Assembly (NCBI RefSeq): GCF_027988105.1 | Contig: NZ_JAQJZJ010000011.1 | Location: forward strand, 1 to 64,000 | From: Pseudomonas aestuarii | GTDB lineage: Bacteria; Pseudomonadota; Gammaproteobacteria; Pseudomonadales; Pseudomonadaceae | DNA length: 64,000 nucleotides | Reading direction: 5' to 3' | Part shown: one piece after another, positions 44,527 through 52,693 of the stretch | How positions within the stretch are numbered: the first letter of the stretch is position 1 | Layout: each line of letters starts with the position of its first letter | Made by a program: the position numbers and the translations under genes | Notes under the pieces: model-generated | What the model saw: only the letters and a program-made list of their open reading frames with translations | The model's database searches: none | Told to the model about the DNA's origin: nothing

Positions 44527-45161
44527 ATGCCGCCAAGCGCTACGAAATCTTCCGCCGCCTGCACGAAGACAATCCAGAACCAAGAACCGAGCTGGCCTAC
44601 AGCTCGCCTTTCGAACTGCTGATCGCCGTCATCCTCTCGGCCCAGGCCACCGACGTCGGGGTGAACAAGGCCACCGCCAAACTGTTTCCCGTCGCCAACA
44701 CTCCAGAGGCGATCTATGCCCTGGGCGTGGACGGCCTGTCCGAGTACATCAAGACCATTGGTCTATACAACGGCAAGGCGAAGAACGTCATAGAGACCTG
44801 CCGCCTGCTGATCGAACGCCACGGCAGCCAAGTGCCGCAGACGCGCGAAGCCCTTGAAGCGCTGCCAGGGGTCGGCCGCAAGACCGCCAACGTGGTGCTC
44901 AACACGGCCTTTCGCCAGCTGACCATGGCGGTGGACACGCATATTTTCCGGGTCAGCAACCGCACCGGGATTGCCCCCGGCAAGAATGTGCTCGAGGTGG
45001 AAAAGAAGCTGATGAAGTTCGTGCCCAAGGAATTTCTCCTCGATTCGCACCACTGGCTGATCCTCCATGGTCGCTATGTTTGCCTGGCGCGCAAGCCGCG
45101 CTGCGGCAGTTGCCGCATCGAAGACCTGTGCGAATACAAGCACAAAACCTCGGACGATTGA
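44523..45161 (+). CDS. nth: Endonuclease III
   Basis: This 212-residue DNA glycosylase/AP lyase removes oxidised pyrimidines. The helix-hairpin-helix LPGVGRKTANVVLN carries the catalytic Lys, and VDTHIFRVSNR the catalytic Asp. The 4Fe-4S cluster is C-x6-C-x2-C-x5-C in CLARKPRCGSCRIEDLC. The start is GTG, overlapping the rnfE stop, which suggests translational coupling to RNF. Confidence 0.97.
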   Translation: MNAAKRYEIFRRLHEDNPEPRTELAYSSPFELLIAVILSAQATDVGVNKATAKLFPVANTPEAIYALGVDGLSEYIKTIGLYNGKAKNVIETCRLLIERHGSQVPQTREALEALPGVGRKTANVVLNTAFRQLTMAVDTHIFRVSNRTGIAPGKNVLEVEKKLMKFVPKEFLLDSHHWLILHGRYVCLARKPRCGSCRIEDLCEYKHKTSDD

Positions 45162-45267
45162 GCTTTCAACAGTTCCACGCCTGACCGATAGAAAAAATCT
45201 TTTTTACCCGCCCCGCTTTTGCGGCTATAAGGTGCGCAAATGGCCCTTGTAGCCGGGAGTGAAAAAC

Positions 45268-45453
45268 ATGAGCACTGGTAAAGAAGACCTCGAGCTCGAC
45301 GAAGATTTTGTCGCAGAAGATGCCGACGATGGCGATGCCGATGCCCCTGTTGAGGTTGCCAAAACCAACCTGACCAAACGGCGCGTCATCGACAATTTCC
45401 TCGAAGAGCGGCGCTTGCACAAACAACTGGCCGAATACGACTTCGACCTTTAG
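45268..45453 (+). CDS. PA3496-family small acidic protein
   Basis: This 61-residue protein has an acidic N-terminal half (LELDEDFVAEDADDGDAD) and a conserved basic helix, TKRRVIDNFLEERRLHKQLAEYDFDL. I recall this as the PA3496 family, annotated as putative envelope integrity proteins, also located after nth. The ATG at 45268 is well spaced from GGGAG; a GTG at 45259 is in frame. Confidence 0.82.
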   Translation: MSTGKEDLELDEDFVAEDADDGDADAPVEVAKTNLTKRRVIDNFLEERRLHKQLAEYDFDL

Positions 45454-45470
45454 TTCTCACACTCATATGC

Positions 45471-45499
45471 AAAAGCCCCGCAACGATGCGGGGCTTTTT
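45471..45499. terminator. Terminator after the PA3496-like gene
   Basis: The stem AAAAGCCCCGC/GCGGGGCTTTT is followed by T. It would end the transcript from the left and possibly gloA from the right, because A residues lie on its left side. Confidence 0.92.
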
Positions 45500-45544
45500 C
45501 GTGGTCGACCGGCCAACTACGCGGCCGGGGCGCGCCAGTAACCG

Positions 45545-45937
45545 TCAGTCCGCACGCGACGGCGACAGCAACTCGATCTTGTAGCCATCCGGGTCCTCGA
45601 CGAAGGCCAGGATGCTGCTGCCGTGCTTCATCGGCCCCGGCTCGCGGGTGATCTTGCCGCCACGGGCACGGATGTCGTCACAGGCCTTGTACACGTCCGC
45701 CACTTCCAGGGCGATATGGCCGTAGCCTGTACCCTGTTCGTAGCTGTCGACGCCCCAGTTATAGGTCAGCTCGATCACGCTGTTATGCGCCTCGTCACCG
45801 TAGCCGACGAAGGCCAGGGTGAACTGGCCGTCCGGGTAATCCTTGCGCCGCAGCAGGGTCATGCCCAGGACGTCGGTGTAGAAGGCGATGGATTTATCCA
45901 GATCGCCAACGCGCAGCATGGTGTGCAGTAGCCTCAT
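45545..45937 (-). CDS. gloA: Lactoylglutathione lyase (glyoxalase I)
   Basis: This 130-residue enzyme converts the methylglyoxal-glutathione adduct to S-lactoylglutathione. The four metal ligands are His5, Glu56, His74 and Glu122, as in the short, Ni-type bacterial enzyme. GGAGAA precedes the ATG. Confidence 0.97.
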   Translation of the reverse strand: MRLLHTMLRVGDLDKSIAFYTDVLGMTLLRRKDYPDGQFTLAFVGYGDEAHNSVIELTYNWGVDSYEQGTGYGHIALEVADVYKACDDIRARGGKITREPGPMKHGSSILAFVEDPDGYKIELLSPSRAD

Positions 45938-45981
45938 CGGGTTTCTCCTTGTCCGCGGCCCGCGCTCACGGGCCTGAAATG

Positions 45982-46008
45982 CAAACCCCGGCTCTAGGCC
46001 GGGGTTTG
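45982..46008 (-). terminator. Terminator of argG
   Basis: The stem CAAACCCCGGC/GCCGGGGTTTG lies 24 bp after the argG stop. The minus strand shows a mixed T-rich end. Confidence 0.75.
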
Positions 46009-46031
46009 CGGGGGCTTAGGCGCTCAGTCTA

Positions 46032-47249
46032 TCAGAGCAGCTTGCGACCCTTGTTAGCCGCGATGCGCATGCGCAGTGCATTGAGCTTGATGAAGCCGGC
46101 CGCATCCTGCTGATCATAGGCGCCGGCATCGTCCTCGAAGGTGGCGATATTGGCATCGAACAGCGAGTCATCGGACTTGCGCCCGGTGATGATCACGTTG
46201 CCCTTGTACAGCTTCATGCGCACCACGCCGTTCACGTTGGCCTGGGAAGCGTCGATCATCTGTTGCAGCATCAGACGCTCAGGGCTCCACCAGAAACCGT
46301 TGTAGATCAGGCTGGCGTACTTGGGCATCAACTCGTCTTTCAGGTGCGCGACTTCGCGGTCCAGGGTGATCGACTCGATGGCGCGGTGGCCCTTGAGCAT
46401 GATGGTGCCGCCGGGGGTCTCGTAGCAGCCGCGCGACTTCATGCCGACGAAGCGGTTCTCGACGATATCCAGACGACCGATGCCGTTTTCGCCGCCGATG
46501 CGGTTCAGTTCGGCTAGCACGGTGGCCGGGGTCATGGCCTTGCCGTCGATGGCGACGATGTCGCCGGCGCGGTAGGTTAGCTCGATGTAGGTCGCCTTGT
46601 CCGGCGCCGCTTCAGGGGACACCGTCCACTTCCACATGTCTTCTTCATGCTCGGTCCAGGTGTCTTCCAGCACGCCGCCTTCATAGGAGATGTGCAGCAG
46701 GTTGGCATCCATGGAGTACGGCGACTTCTTCTTGCCGTGACGCTCGATCGGAATTTCGTGCTTGGCGGCATAATCCATCAGTTTTTCGCGCGACAGCAGG
46801 TCCCACTCGCGCCAAGGAGCAATCACCTTCACCCCAGGCTTGAGCGCATAGGCGCCCAGCTCGAAACGCACCTGATCGTTGCCCTTGCCGGTGGCGCCAT
46901 GGGAGATGGCGTCGGCCCCGGTTTCGTTGGCGATTTCGATCAGGCGCTTGGCGATCAGCGGACGGGCGATGGAGGTACCCAGCAGGTACTCGCCTTCGTA
47001 GACGGTGTTGGCGCGGAACATCGGGTAGACGAAGTCGCGGACGAATTCTTCGCGCAGGTCGTCGATGTAGACTTCCTTGACGCCCATGGCCTTGGCCTTG
47101 GCGCGGGCCGGCTCGACTTCCTCGCCCTGGCCGAGGTCGGCGGTGAAGGTCACCACCTCGCAGTTATAGGTGTCTTGCAGCCACTTGAGGATCACGGAAG
47201 TGTCCAGGCCACCGGAATATGCCAGGACTACCTTGTTTACGTCGGCCAT
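46032..47249 (-). CDS. argG: Argininosuccinate synthase
   Basis: This 405-residue enzyme joins citrulline and aspartate using ATP. The PP-loop AYSGGLDTSVI is at the N-terminus. SHGATGKGNDQVRFELG and SPYSMDANLLHISYEGG are conserved. The ATG at 47249 gives MADVNKVVLAYSGG. With argF (55715) two steps of arginine synthesis are in this window. Confidence 0.98.
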   Translation of the reverse strand: MADVNKVVLAYSGGLDTSVILKWLQDTYNCEVVTFTADLGQGEEVEPARAKAKAMGVKEVYIDDLREEFVRDFVYPMFRANTVYEGEYLLGTSIARPLIAKRLIEIANETGADAISHGATGKGNDQVRFELGAYALKPGVKVIAPWREWDLLSREKLMDYAAKHEIPIERHGKKKSPYSMDANLLHISYEGGVLEDTWTEHEEDMWKWTVSPEAAPDKATYIELTYRAGDIVAIDGKAMTPATVLAELNRIGGENGIGRLDIVENRFVGMKSRGCYETPGGTIMLKGHRAIESITLDREVAHLKDELMPKYASLIYNGFWWSPERLMLQQMIDASQANVNGVVRMKLYKGNVIITGRKSDDSLFDANIATFEDDAGAYDQQDAAGFIKLNALRMRIAANKGRKLL

Positions 47250-47405
47250 GCCAATCAACTCCACGGGGTTGTTCGGGAAAACCCGTGATTCTACTGGTCA
47301 CGCAGGATGATTTACAGCACTGCGACAGTCTGTGACGACGAAGCGGCAAAGACGGGTATCGGCCCACCCCACTCGTAGCGATTCCGCCCTCCTCTGCAGG
47401 CAGCG

Positions 47406-48290
47406 CTACTGCGGGGTTTCAGACGTTTCATCCGCGCCGGCAACCCGGGCCAACGCGACGCTGACCCGGCGATTTTTCGCGCGATTGACTTCACTGTTAT
47501 TCGGCACCAGCGGGTAACGCTCGCCATGAAAGCGCAAGGTGATCTGCTCGGCAGGCACGCCATTGGCTTGCAGGTACTCCATCACCGCCAGGGCACGGCG
47601 CCGCGACAGGTCACGGTTGGTCAGGCGATTACCGCTGTTATCGGCATGGCCATCGAGCTGGATACGATTGACGCTGGGGTCGGCCTTGAGATAGCTCAGA
47701 ATGACGTCCAGCTCGGCCTTGGCCTGCGGCGCCAGGTCCACGCCGCCGCCCGGAAAACCGACACGGGATTGGCGGATCTGTTCGAAATTGACCGGCAACA
47801 GCTTGGCCGTACAGGCCAGGTAATCGTTGTAGGCCTTGCGAAACCTGACCGGCAGCAAGCGCACTTCAAGGCTATCGCCCGCATGCCGGCTGCGATGGCG
47901 GATCAATGGGCTACGCCCCTCCAGCAAACCGCTGAGCAGACGACCGGCCTGTTCCTGAGTACTACTGAAAGGCATCTCCCCGTCGCCAACCCTGACCGAA
48001 CCCAGGTTGATATCGCCACGTCCCGGCTGCCAGGGGGCGGCGGCCGCCAGCAGCGTTGCCGAACCTGCGCCCAGCCAGCGCTCAGGCACCTGCAGATTGA
48101 AGGTCGCCTGCTCGCCGGCCCGGCGCACGAAGACTCCTGCACCGAAATCGGTGATCGGCTGACTCAGGCGGCACTCGAACTGGTCGCCGGCAACCGCCCA
48201 CTCGACCTTTTCCAGGCGGGTCTGGAAGGTGATGGCTAGTGCTGGCTGACTGGCCAGCAGGCATAACAGGGCGAGGACGGACGATCGCAC
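47406..48290 (-). CDS. motY: Flagellar motor protein MotY (OmpA family)
   Basis: This 294-residue protein starts with GTG behind GGAGT and has a Sec signal peptide (SVLALLCLLASQPALA). The N-terminal domain (ITFQTRLEKVEWAVAGDQFECRLSQ) is specific to MotY, which forms the T-ring around the flagellar basal body. The C-terminal OmpA domain (IQLDGHADNSGNRLTNRDLSRRRALAV) binds peptidoglycan. From memory, P. aeruginosa motY also lies between argG and pyrC. Confidence 0.93.
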   Translation of the reverse strand: MRSSVLALLCLLASQPALAITFQTRLEKVEWAVAGDQFECRLSQPITDFGAGVFVRRAGEQATFNLQVPERWLGAGSATLLAAAAPWQPGRGDINLGSVRVGDGEMPFSSTQEQAGRLLSGLLEGRSPLIRHRSRHAGDSLEVRLLPVRFRKAYNDYLACTAKLLPVNFEQIRQSRVGFPGGGVDLAPQAKAELDVILSYLKADPSVNRIQLDGHADNSGNRLTNRDLSRRRALAVMEYLQANGVPAEQITLRFHGERYPLVPNNSEVNRAKNRRVSVALARVAGADETSETPQ

Positions 48291-48530
48291 GGAAGACTCC
48301 AGGAAATACCACGTACCCCCTGACTATCGGTGCCATCGGGCAAAACTTGAGCAGCCGATTGCGCCGGCAGGCGCAAGCAAACAACTGCGCACGCCTCGAT
48401 TCACGGTTGAGCGGTTACTGCGCCTGACTTTAACCCCCCACAGACCATTGCACAGGAACCGCTTTCGGCGTGCCCTGACAGGGCTTTTCCGGTAGCATTC
48501 CCTGCACGTTTTGCCCGCCTGGAAACATCC

Positions 48531-49577
48531 ATGACCGACCGCCTCACTTTGCTGCGTCCCGACGACTGGCATATTCACCTGCGCGATGGCGCCGTGCTGG
48601 CGCACACTGTCGCCGACGCCGCCCGGACCTTCGCCCGCGCCATCATCATGCCTAATCTGGTGCCGCCGGTACGCAATGCCAGCGAGGCCGATGCCTACCG
48701 CCAGCGGATTCTTGCCGCACGCCCGGCAGGCAGTCGTTTCGAACCCCTGATGGTGCTCTATCTCACCGACCTGAGCAGCCCGGCCGATGTGCGCGCCGCC
48801 AAGGCCTCGGGCTTTGTGCATGCGGCCAAACTCTACCCGGCCGGTGCCACCACCAACTCCGATTCCGGCGTAACCAGTATCGACAAGATCTTCCCGACCC
48901 TCGAAGCCATGGCCGAAATCGGCCTGCCGCTGCTGGTACACGGTGAAGTGACGCGCAGCGAAATCGATGTCTTCGACCGCGAAAAGTTCTTTATCGACGA
49001 ACAACTGAGCCGGGTGGTCGAGCGTTTCCCGACCCTCAAGGTGGTGTTCGAGCACATCACCACCCGCGATGCGGTCGAGTTCGTCAATGCGGCCTCGGCC
49101 AACGTCGGGGCCACCATCACCGCCCACCACCTGCTGTACAACCGCAACCACATGCTGGTTGGCGGAATCCGCCCGCACTTCTACTGCCTGCCGATCCTCA
49201 AGCGCAACGTGCACCAGGAAGCCCTCCTCGACGCCGCCACCAGCGGCAGCGCCAAGTTCTTCCTCGGCACCGACTCGGCGCCCCATGCCCGGCACGCCAA
49301 GGAAGCCGCCTGCGGTTGCGCCGGCTGCTACAGCGCCTATGCCGCCATCGAGCTGTATGCCGAAGCGTTCGAGCAGCGCAATGCCCTGGACAAGCTCGAA
49401 GCCTTCGCCAGCCAGCATGGCCCCGACTTCTACGGCCTGCCGCGCAACAGCGACAGCATCACCCTGGTTCGTCAGGACTGGGTCGTACCTGGCGAATTGC
49501 CGCTGGGCGAACAAACCGTAATCCCGCTGCGCGCTGGTGAAAAACTGCGCTGGCGCCTGCTGGAGGACAACGCGTGA
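48531..49577 (+). CDS. pyrC: Dihydroorotase
   Basis: This 348-residue class II enzyme closes carbamoyl-aspartate to dihydroorotate in pyrimidine synthesis. The HIHLRDG motif (about residues 17-23) and a His in LLVHGEVT bind zinc. KLYPAGATTNSDSGV contains the carbamylated Lys. FFLGTDSAPH carries the catalytic Asp. It overlaps rnt in a GTGA. Confidence 0.97.
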   Translation: MTDRLTLLRPDDWHIHLRDGAVLAHTVADAARTFARAIIMPNLVPPVRNASEADAYRQRILAARPAGSRFEPLMVLYLTDLSSPADVRAAKASGFVHAAKLYPAGATTNSDSGVTSIDKIFPTLEAMAEIGLPLLVHGEVTRSEIDVFDREKFFIDEQLSRVVERFPTLKVVFEHITTRDAVEFVNAASANVGATITAHHLLYNRNHMLVGGIRPHFYCLPILKRNVHQEALLDAATSGSAKFFLGTDSAPHARHAKEAACGCAGCYSAYAAIELYAEAFEQRNALDKLEAFASQHGPDFYGLPRNSDSITLVRQDWVVPGELPLGEQTVIPLRAGEKLRWRLLEDNA

Positions 49578-50251
49578 ACGGCGAACATTTCGACACCGAA
49601 CTGGATCACCCGAATACAGGCAGCAGCTCACGTCATCCGATGGCGGAACGCTTTCGCGGCTATCTGCCGGTCGTGGTGGACGTGGAGACCGGCGGCTTCA
49701 ATTGCGCCACCGATGCCCTGCTGGAAATCGCCGCCACCACCATTGGCATGGATGAAGGCGGCTTCCTCTACCCCGAGCACACCCTGTTTTTTCGCGTCGA
49801 ACCCTTCGCCGGCGCCAATATCGAGCAGGCAGCCCTGGACTTCACCGGGATCAAGCTCGATCACCCGCTGCGCATGGCCGTCAGCGAAGAACACGCGCTG
49901 ACCGAGATCTTCCGCAGCCTGCGCAAGTCGCTGAAAGCCAACGGCTGCAAACGAGCGATCCTGGTGGGGCATAACAGCAGCTTCGACCTCGGCTTCCTCA
50001 ATGCTGCCGTCGCGCGCTGCGACATGAAGCGCAACCCCTTCCACCCCTTCTCCAGCTTCGACACCGCCACCCTCGCCGGCCTCGCCTACGGCCAGACCGT
50101 ACTGGCCAAGGCCTGCCAGGCTGCCGATATCGACTTCGATGGCCGCGAAGCCCACTCGGCACGCTACGACACCGAAAAAACCGCCGAACTGTTCTGCGGC
50201 ATCGTTAACCGCTGGAAGGAAATGGGCGGCTGGCACGACTTCGACAACTGA
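49574..50251 (+). CDS. rnt: Ribonuclease T
   Basis: This 225-residue DEDDh exonuclease trims the 3' ends of tRNAs and other stable RNAs. The catalytic segments are VVDVETGG, GHNSSFDLGF and HSARYDTEKTAEL. The GTG start overlaps the pyrC stop. A start at the internal Met in HPMAERFRGYL would be shorter, but the longer form matches Pseudomonas homologues as I recall them. Confidence 0.97.
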   Translation: MNGEHFDTELDHPNTGSSSRHPMAERFRGYLPVVVDVETGGFNCATDALLEIAATTIGMDEGGFLYPEHTLFFRVEPFAGANIEQAALDFTGIKLDHPLRMAVSEEHALTEIFRSLRKSLKANGCKRAILVGHNSSFDLGFLNAAVARCDMKRNPFHPFSSFDTATLAGLAYGQTVLAKACQAADIDFDGREAHSARYDTEKTAELFCGIVNRWKEMGGWHDFDN

Positions 50252-50304
50252 CGCCTGCTTGCATCCGCGGGACCACCGCCAGCTGGTGCCTAAAGATTGC
50301 ACCC

Positions 50305-50335
50305 ACAAAAAAACCGGCGCGAGCCGGTTTTTTTG
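50305..50335. terminator. Bidirectional terminator between rnt and the peroxiredoxin gene
   Basis: The stem ACAAAAAAACCGGC/GCCGGTTTTTTTGT with loop GCGA has A/T runs on both sides. It would end rnt and the convergent peroxiredoxin gene. Confidence 0.92.
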
Positions 50336-50351
50336 TGCGCCGCAGCATGCC

Positions 50352-50954
50352 TTACAGGCTGGCGGCGTTCTCGGTCAGGTACTTGGCCACGCCTTCCGGC
50401 GAGGCGACCATGCCTTTGTCGCCTTTGATCCAGTTGGCCGGGCACACTTCGCCATGCTCTTCGGTGAACTGCAGGGCATCGACCAGACGCAACAGCTCGT
50501 CCATGTTGCGGCCCAGCGGCAGGTCGTTGACGATCTGCGACCGCACAACGCCATTCAAGTCGATCAGGAACGCGCCCCGGAAGGCCACGCCGTCTTCGGA
50601 CTCGACGTCGTAGGCCTTGCAGATGTCGTGATTGATGTCGGCCGCCAGGGTGTACTTGACCGGGCCAATGCCGCCTTTTTCTACCGGGGTGTTGCGCCAG
50701 GCATTGTGGGTGAAGTGCGAGTCGATCGACACGCCAATCACTTCGACGTTACGTTCCTGGAACTCGGGAATGCGGCGATCCAGAGCGATCAGCTCGGATG
50801 GGCAAACGAAGGTGAAATCCAGCGGATAGAAGAACACCAGGCCGTATTTACCCTTGATCGCCGAGGACAGGCTGAAACTATCGACGATTTCGCCATTGCC
50901 GAGTACAGCAGCAACATCAAAATCAGGGGCTTTCTTACCTACGAGTACGCTCAT
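50352..50954 (-). CDS. 2-Cys peroxiredoxin (AhpC/TSA family)
   Basis: This 200-residue enzyme reduces peroxides. The peroxidatic Cys51 is in FYPLDFTFVCPSE and the resolving Cys171 in EVCPANW, the pattern of typical 2-Cys enzymes. AAGGAG precedes the ATG. It is divergent from bfd, next to iron-storage genes, which fits oxidative-stress control of iron. Confidence 0.95.
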   Translation of the reverse strand: MSVLVGKKAPDFDVAAVLGNGEIVDSFSLSSAIKGKYGLVFFYPLDFTFVCPSELIALDRRIPEFQERNVEVIGVSIDSHFTHNAWRNTPVEKGGIGPVKYTLAADINHDICKAYDVESEDGVAFRGAFLIDLNGVVRSQIVNDLPLGRNMDELLRLVDALQFTEEHGEVCPANWIKGDKGMVASPEGVAKYLTENAASL

Positions 50955-51179
50955 TGAATTTCTCCTTGAGTCATGGATCAGGTGCGAGCCGCTTTAACCT
51001 TGAGGCGGCCTGACGACCGTATGATGACAACGCCCGCACCCGCTGGGCCGGCCATCATACACGTCGATTTTCAGCCTCGCCCAGCGCTTTTCTGAGCGCA
51101 GGCCCAGGCCGTTTCCCAGCCCCACCACCACCGCGGGCCTGCTGCAGCCGGCATCGATCGCCAGCCTCGGGCAAGAGTT

Positions 51180-51208
51180 TTGACAAGCATTCTCATTAGC
51201 ATTAGTAT
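51180..51208 (+). promoter_or_regulatory. bfd promoter overlapped by a Fur-box-like site
   Basis: TTGACA (51180-51185) and TAGTAT (51203-51208) are 17 bp apart, a strong sigma-70 pair. The spacer and -10 contain GCATTCTCATTAGCATTA, which resembles repeated Fur hexamers (NAT-A/T-AT type). Fur-Fe would block the promoter when iron is ample. Confidence 0.75.
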
Positions 51209-51248
51209 CGAGCGCAACCAACCACTGCCCTGCGACGAGTCTTATCCC

Positions 51249-51467
51249 ATGTATGTCTGTCTCTGCGAAGGTGTCACCGACCATCAAATCCGCGATGCAA
51301 TCTTTGAAGGTTGCTGCAGCTACCGTGATGTGCGCACGACCCTCGGCGTCGCCAGTCAATGCGGCAAATGTGCCTGCCTGGCCAAGCAAGTGGTTCGCGA
51401 AACCCTCAGCGAAGTGCAGAGCAGTCAGGCCGCCTTGGCCCGTCCAGCGAATTTCGTCGCGGCCTAG
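51249..51467 (+). CDS. bfd: Bacterioferritin-associated ferredoxin
   Basis: This 72-residue 2Fe-2S protein delivers electrons to bacterioferritin so that stored iron can be released. The four ligands are Cys4, Cys6, Cys38 and Cys41 (VCLC and QCGKC). It carries its own iron-regulated promoter and terminator and lies just before bfrB. Confidence 0.97.
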   Translation: MYVCLCEGVTDHQIRDAIFEGCCSYRDVRTTLGVASQCGKCACLAKQVVRETLSEVQSSQAALARPANFVAA

Positions 51468-51478
51468 GCACTCGATGT

Positions 51479-51509
51479 AAAAAACCGGGCCACGCGCCCG
51501 GTTTTTTTA
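51479..51509 (+). terminator. Terminator of bfd
   Basis: The stem AAAACCGGGC/GCCCGGTTTT is followed by further T residues. It separates bfd from bfrB, so bfrB needs its own promoter. Confidence 0.9.
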
Positions 51510-51661
51510 TACTCGAAATTCAAGAGCTTAGGTCTTTGGCAGGGAGGGAATAGTTCTGATTGATAGTTATTTATGTCTAGATTTCAGACACTTAGATTTG
51601 ACAGACGCTATTACCCGGCCCAAGATTTCCTATCAACTTTCCCAGCAAGGCAGCTCAGACC

Positions 51662-52132
51662 ATGAAAGGCGACAAGAAAGTCATCCAGCATCTGAACAAG
51701 GTCCTCGGTAACGAGTTGGTCGCCATCAACCAATACTTCCTGCATGCGCGCATGTACGAAGACTGGGGCCTGAAGAAACTCGGCGAACACGAGTACCACG
51801 AGTCCATCGACGAGATGAAGCATGCGGACAAGCTGATCAAGCGCGTCCTCTTCCTCGAAGGCCTGCCGAACGTGCAGGATCTCGGCAAGCTGCTGATCGG
51901 TGAAAACACCAAGGAAATGCTCGAGTGCGACCTGAAGATCGAGCACAAGGCGCATATCGATCTGAAGGCGGCGATTGCCTATTGCGAAAGCATCGGCGAC
52001 TACGCCAGTCGCGATCTGCTGAAAGAGATCCTCTGCTCGGAAGAAGAACACATCGACTGGCTGGAAACCCAACTGGGCCTTATCGACAAGGTGGGCATGG
52101 AAAACTACCTGCAGTCGCAGTTGGACGACTGA
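51662..52132 (+). CDS. bfrB: Bacterioferritin (BfrB-type)
   Basis: This 156-residue subunit forms the 24-mer iron-storage shell. Ferroxidase ligands Glu18, Glu51, His54, Glu94, Glu127 and His130 are all present. Met52 would bind heme at the dimer interface. The complete set marks an active Bfr and not a heme-only form. The ribosome site is weak (GGCAG). It is transcribed separately from bfd. Confidence 0.97.
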   Translation: MKGDKKVIQHLNKVLGNELVAINQYFLHARMYEDWGLKKLGEHEYHESIDEMKHADKLIKRVLFLEGLPNVQDLGKLLIGENTKEMLECDLKIEHKAHIDLKAAIAYCESIGDYASRDLLKEILCSEEEHIDWLETQLGLIDKVGMENYLQSQLDD

Positions 52133-52152
52133 GCCTTAACCAGACACAAGAG

Positions 52153-52180
52153 AAACGGGAGCCTCTGGCTCCCGTTTTTT
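52153..52180 (+). terminator. Terminator of bfrB
   Basis: The stem AAACGGGAGCC/GGCTCCCGTTT has a three-base loop and ends in six T. Confidence 0.92.
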
Positions 52181-52205
52181 ATGCACGCCGACAACCCGCC
52201 AGGCA

Positions 52206-52232
52206 GAAAAAACCCCGCCGTAGCGGGGTTTC
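52206..52232 (-). terminator. Terminator of grxD
   Basis: The stem AACCCCGC/GCGGGGTT is preceded on the plus strand by a run of A, which becomes the U-run for the minus-strand grxD. Confidence 0.85.
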
Positions 52233-52248
52233 TCGGGACACCGGCGAC

Positions 52249-52575
52249 TCAGGCGTCGGTTTTTTGCATGGCGCTCTTGATCAGGGTCTGCAGTTCACCG
52301 TTCTCGAACATCTCGGCCACGATGTCGCTGCCACCAACCAGTTCACCGCCAACCCAGAGCTGCGGGAAGGTCGGCCAGTTGGCGTACTTCGGCAGATTGG
52401 CGCGGATTTCCGGGTTCTGCAGGATGTCGACATAGGCGAATTTCTCGCCACAAGCCATCACGGCTTGTGCAGCTTTGGAGGAAAAGCCGCACTGCGGGGC
52501 ATTCGGCGAGCCTTTCATGTACAGCAGAACAGTGTTGTTGGCGATCTGCTCTTTGATGGTTTCGATGATATCCAT
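52249..52575 (-). CDS. grxD: Monothiol glutaredoxin GrxD
   Basis: This 108-residue CGFS-type glutaredoxin (Cys29) carries 2Fe-2S clusters between proteins. WPTFPQLWVGGELVGGSDI binds glutathione. The ATG at 52575 gives MDIIETIKEQIANN, the usual start; the longer frame is not supported. Confidence 0.97.
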   Translation of the reverse strand: MDIIETIKEQIANNTVLLYMKGSPNAPQCGFSSKAAQAVMACGEKFAYVDILQNPEIRANLPKYANWPTFPQLWVGGELVGGSDIVAEMFENGELQTLIKSAMQKTDA

Positions 52576-52693
52576 GGGGCACCTCAGGTCTAAACTTCCC
52601 GACTCACGGGTCGGCACGTTGGCGGCATTGTAGCGAAAAGCCGAGCGCAATGCTCGGCCTTGGCTCGACCGACTCCGCCGAGTGGTTAGGGAG

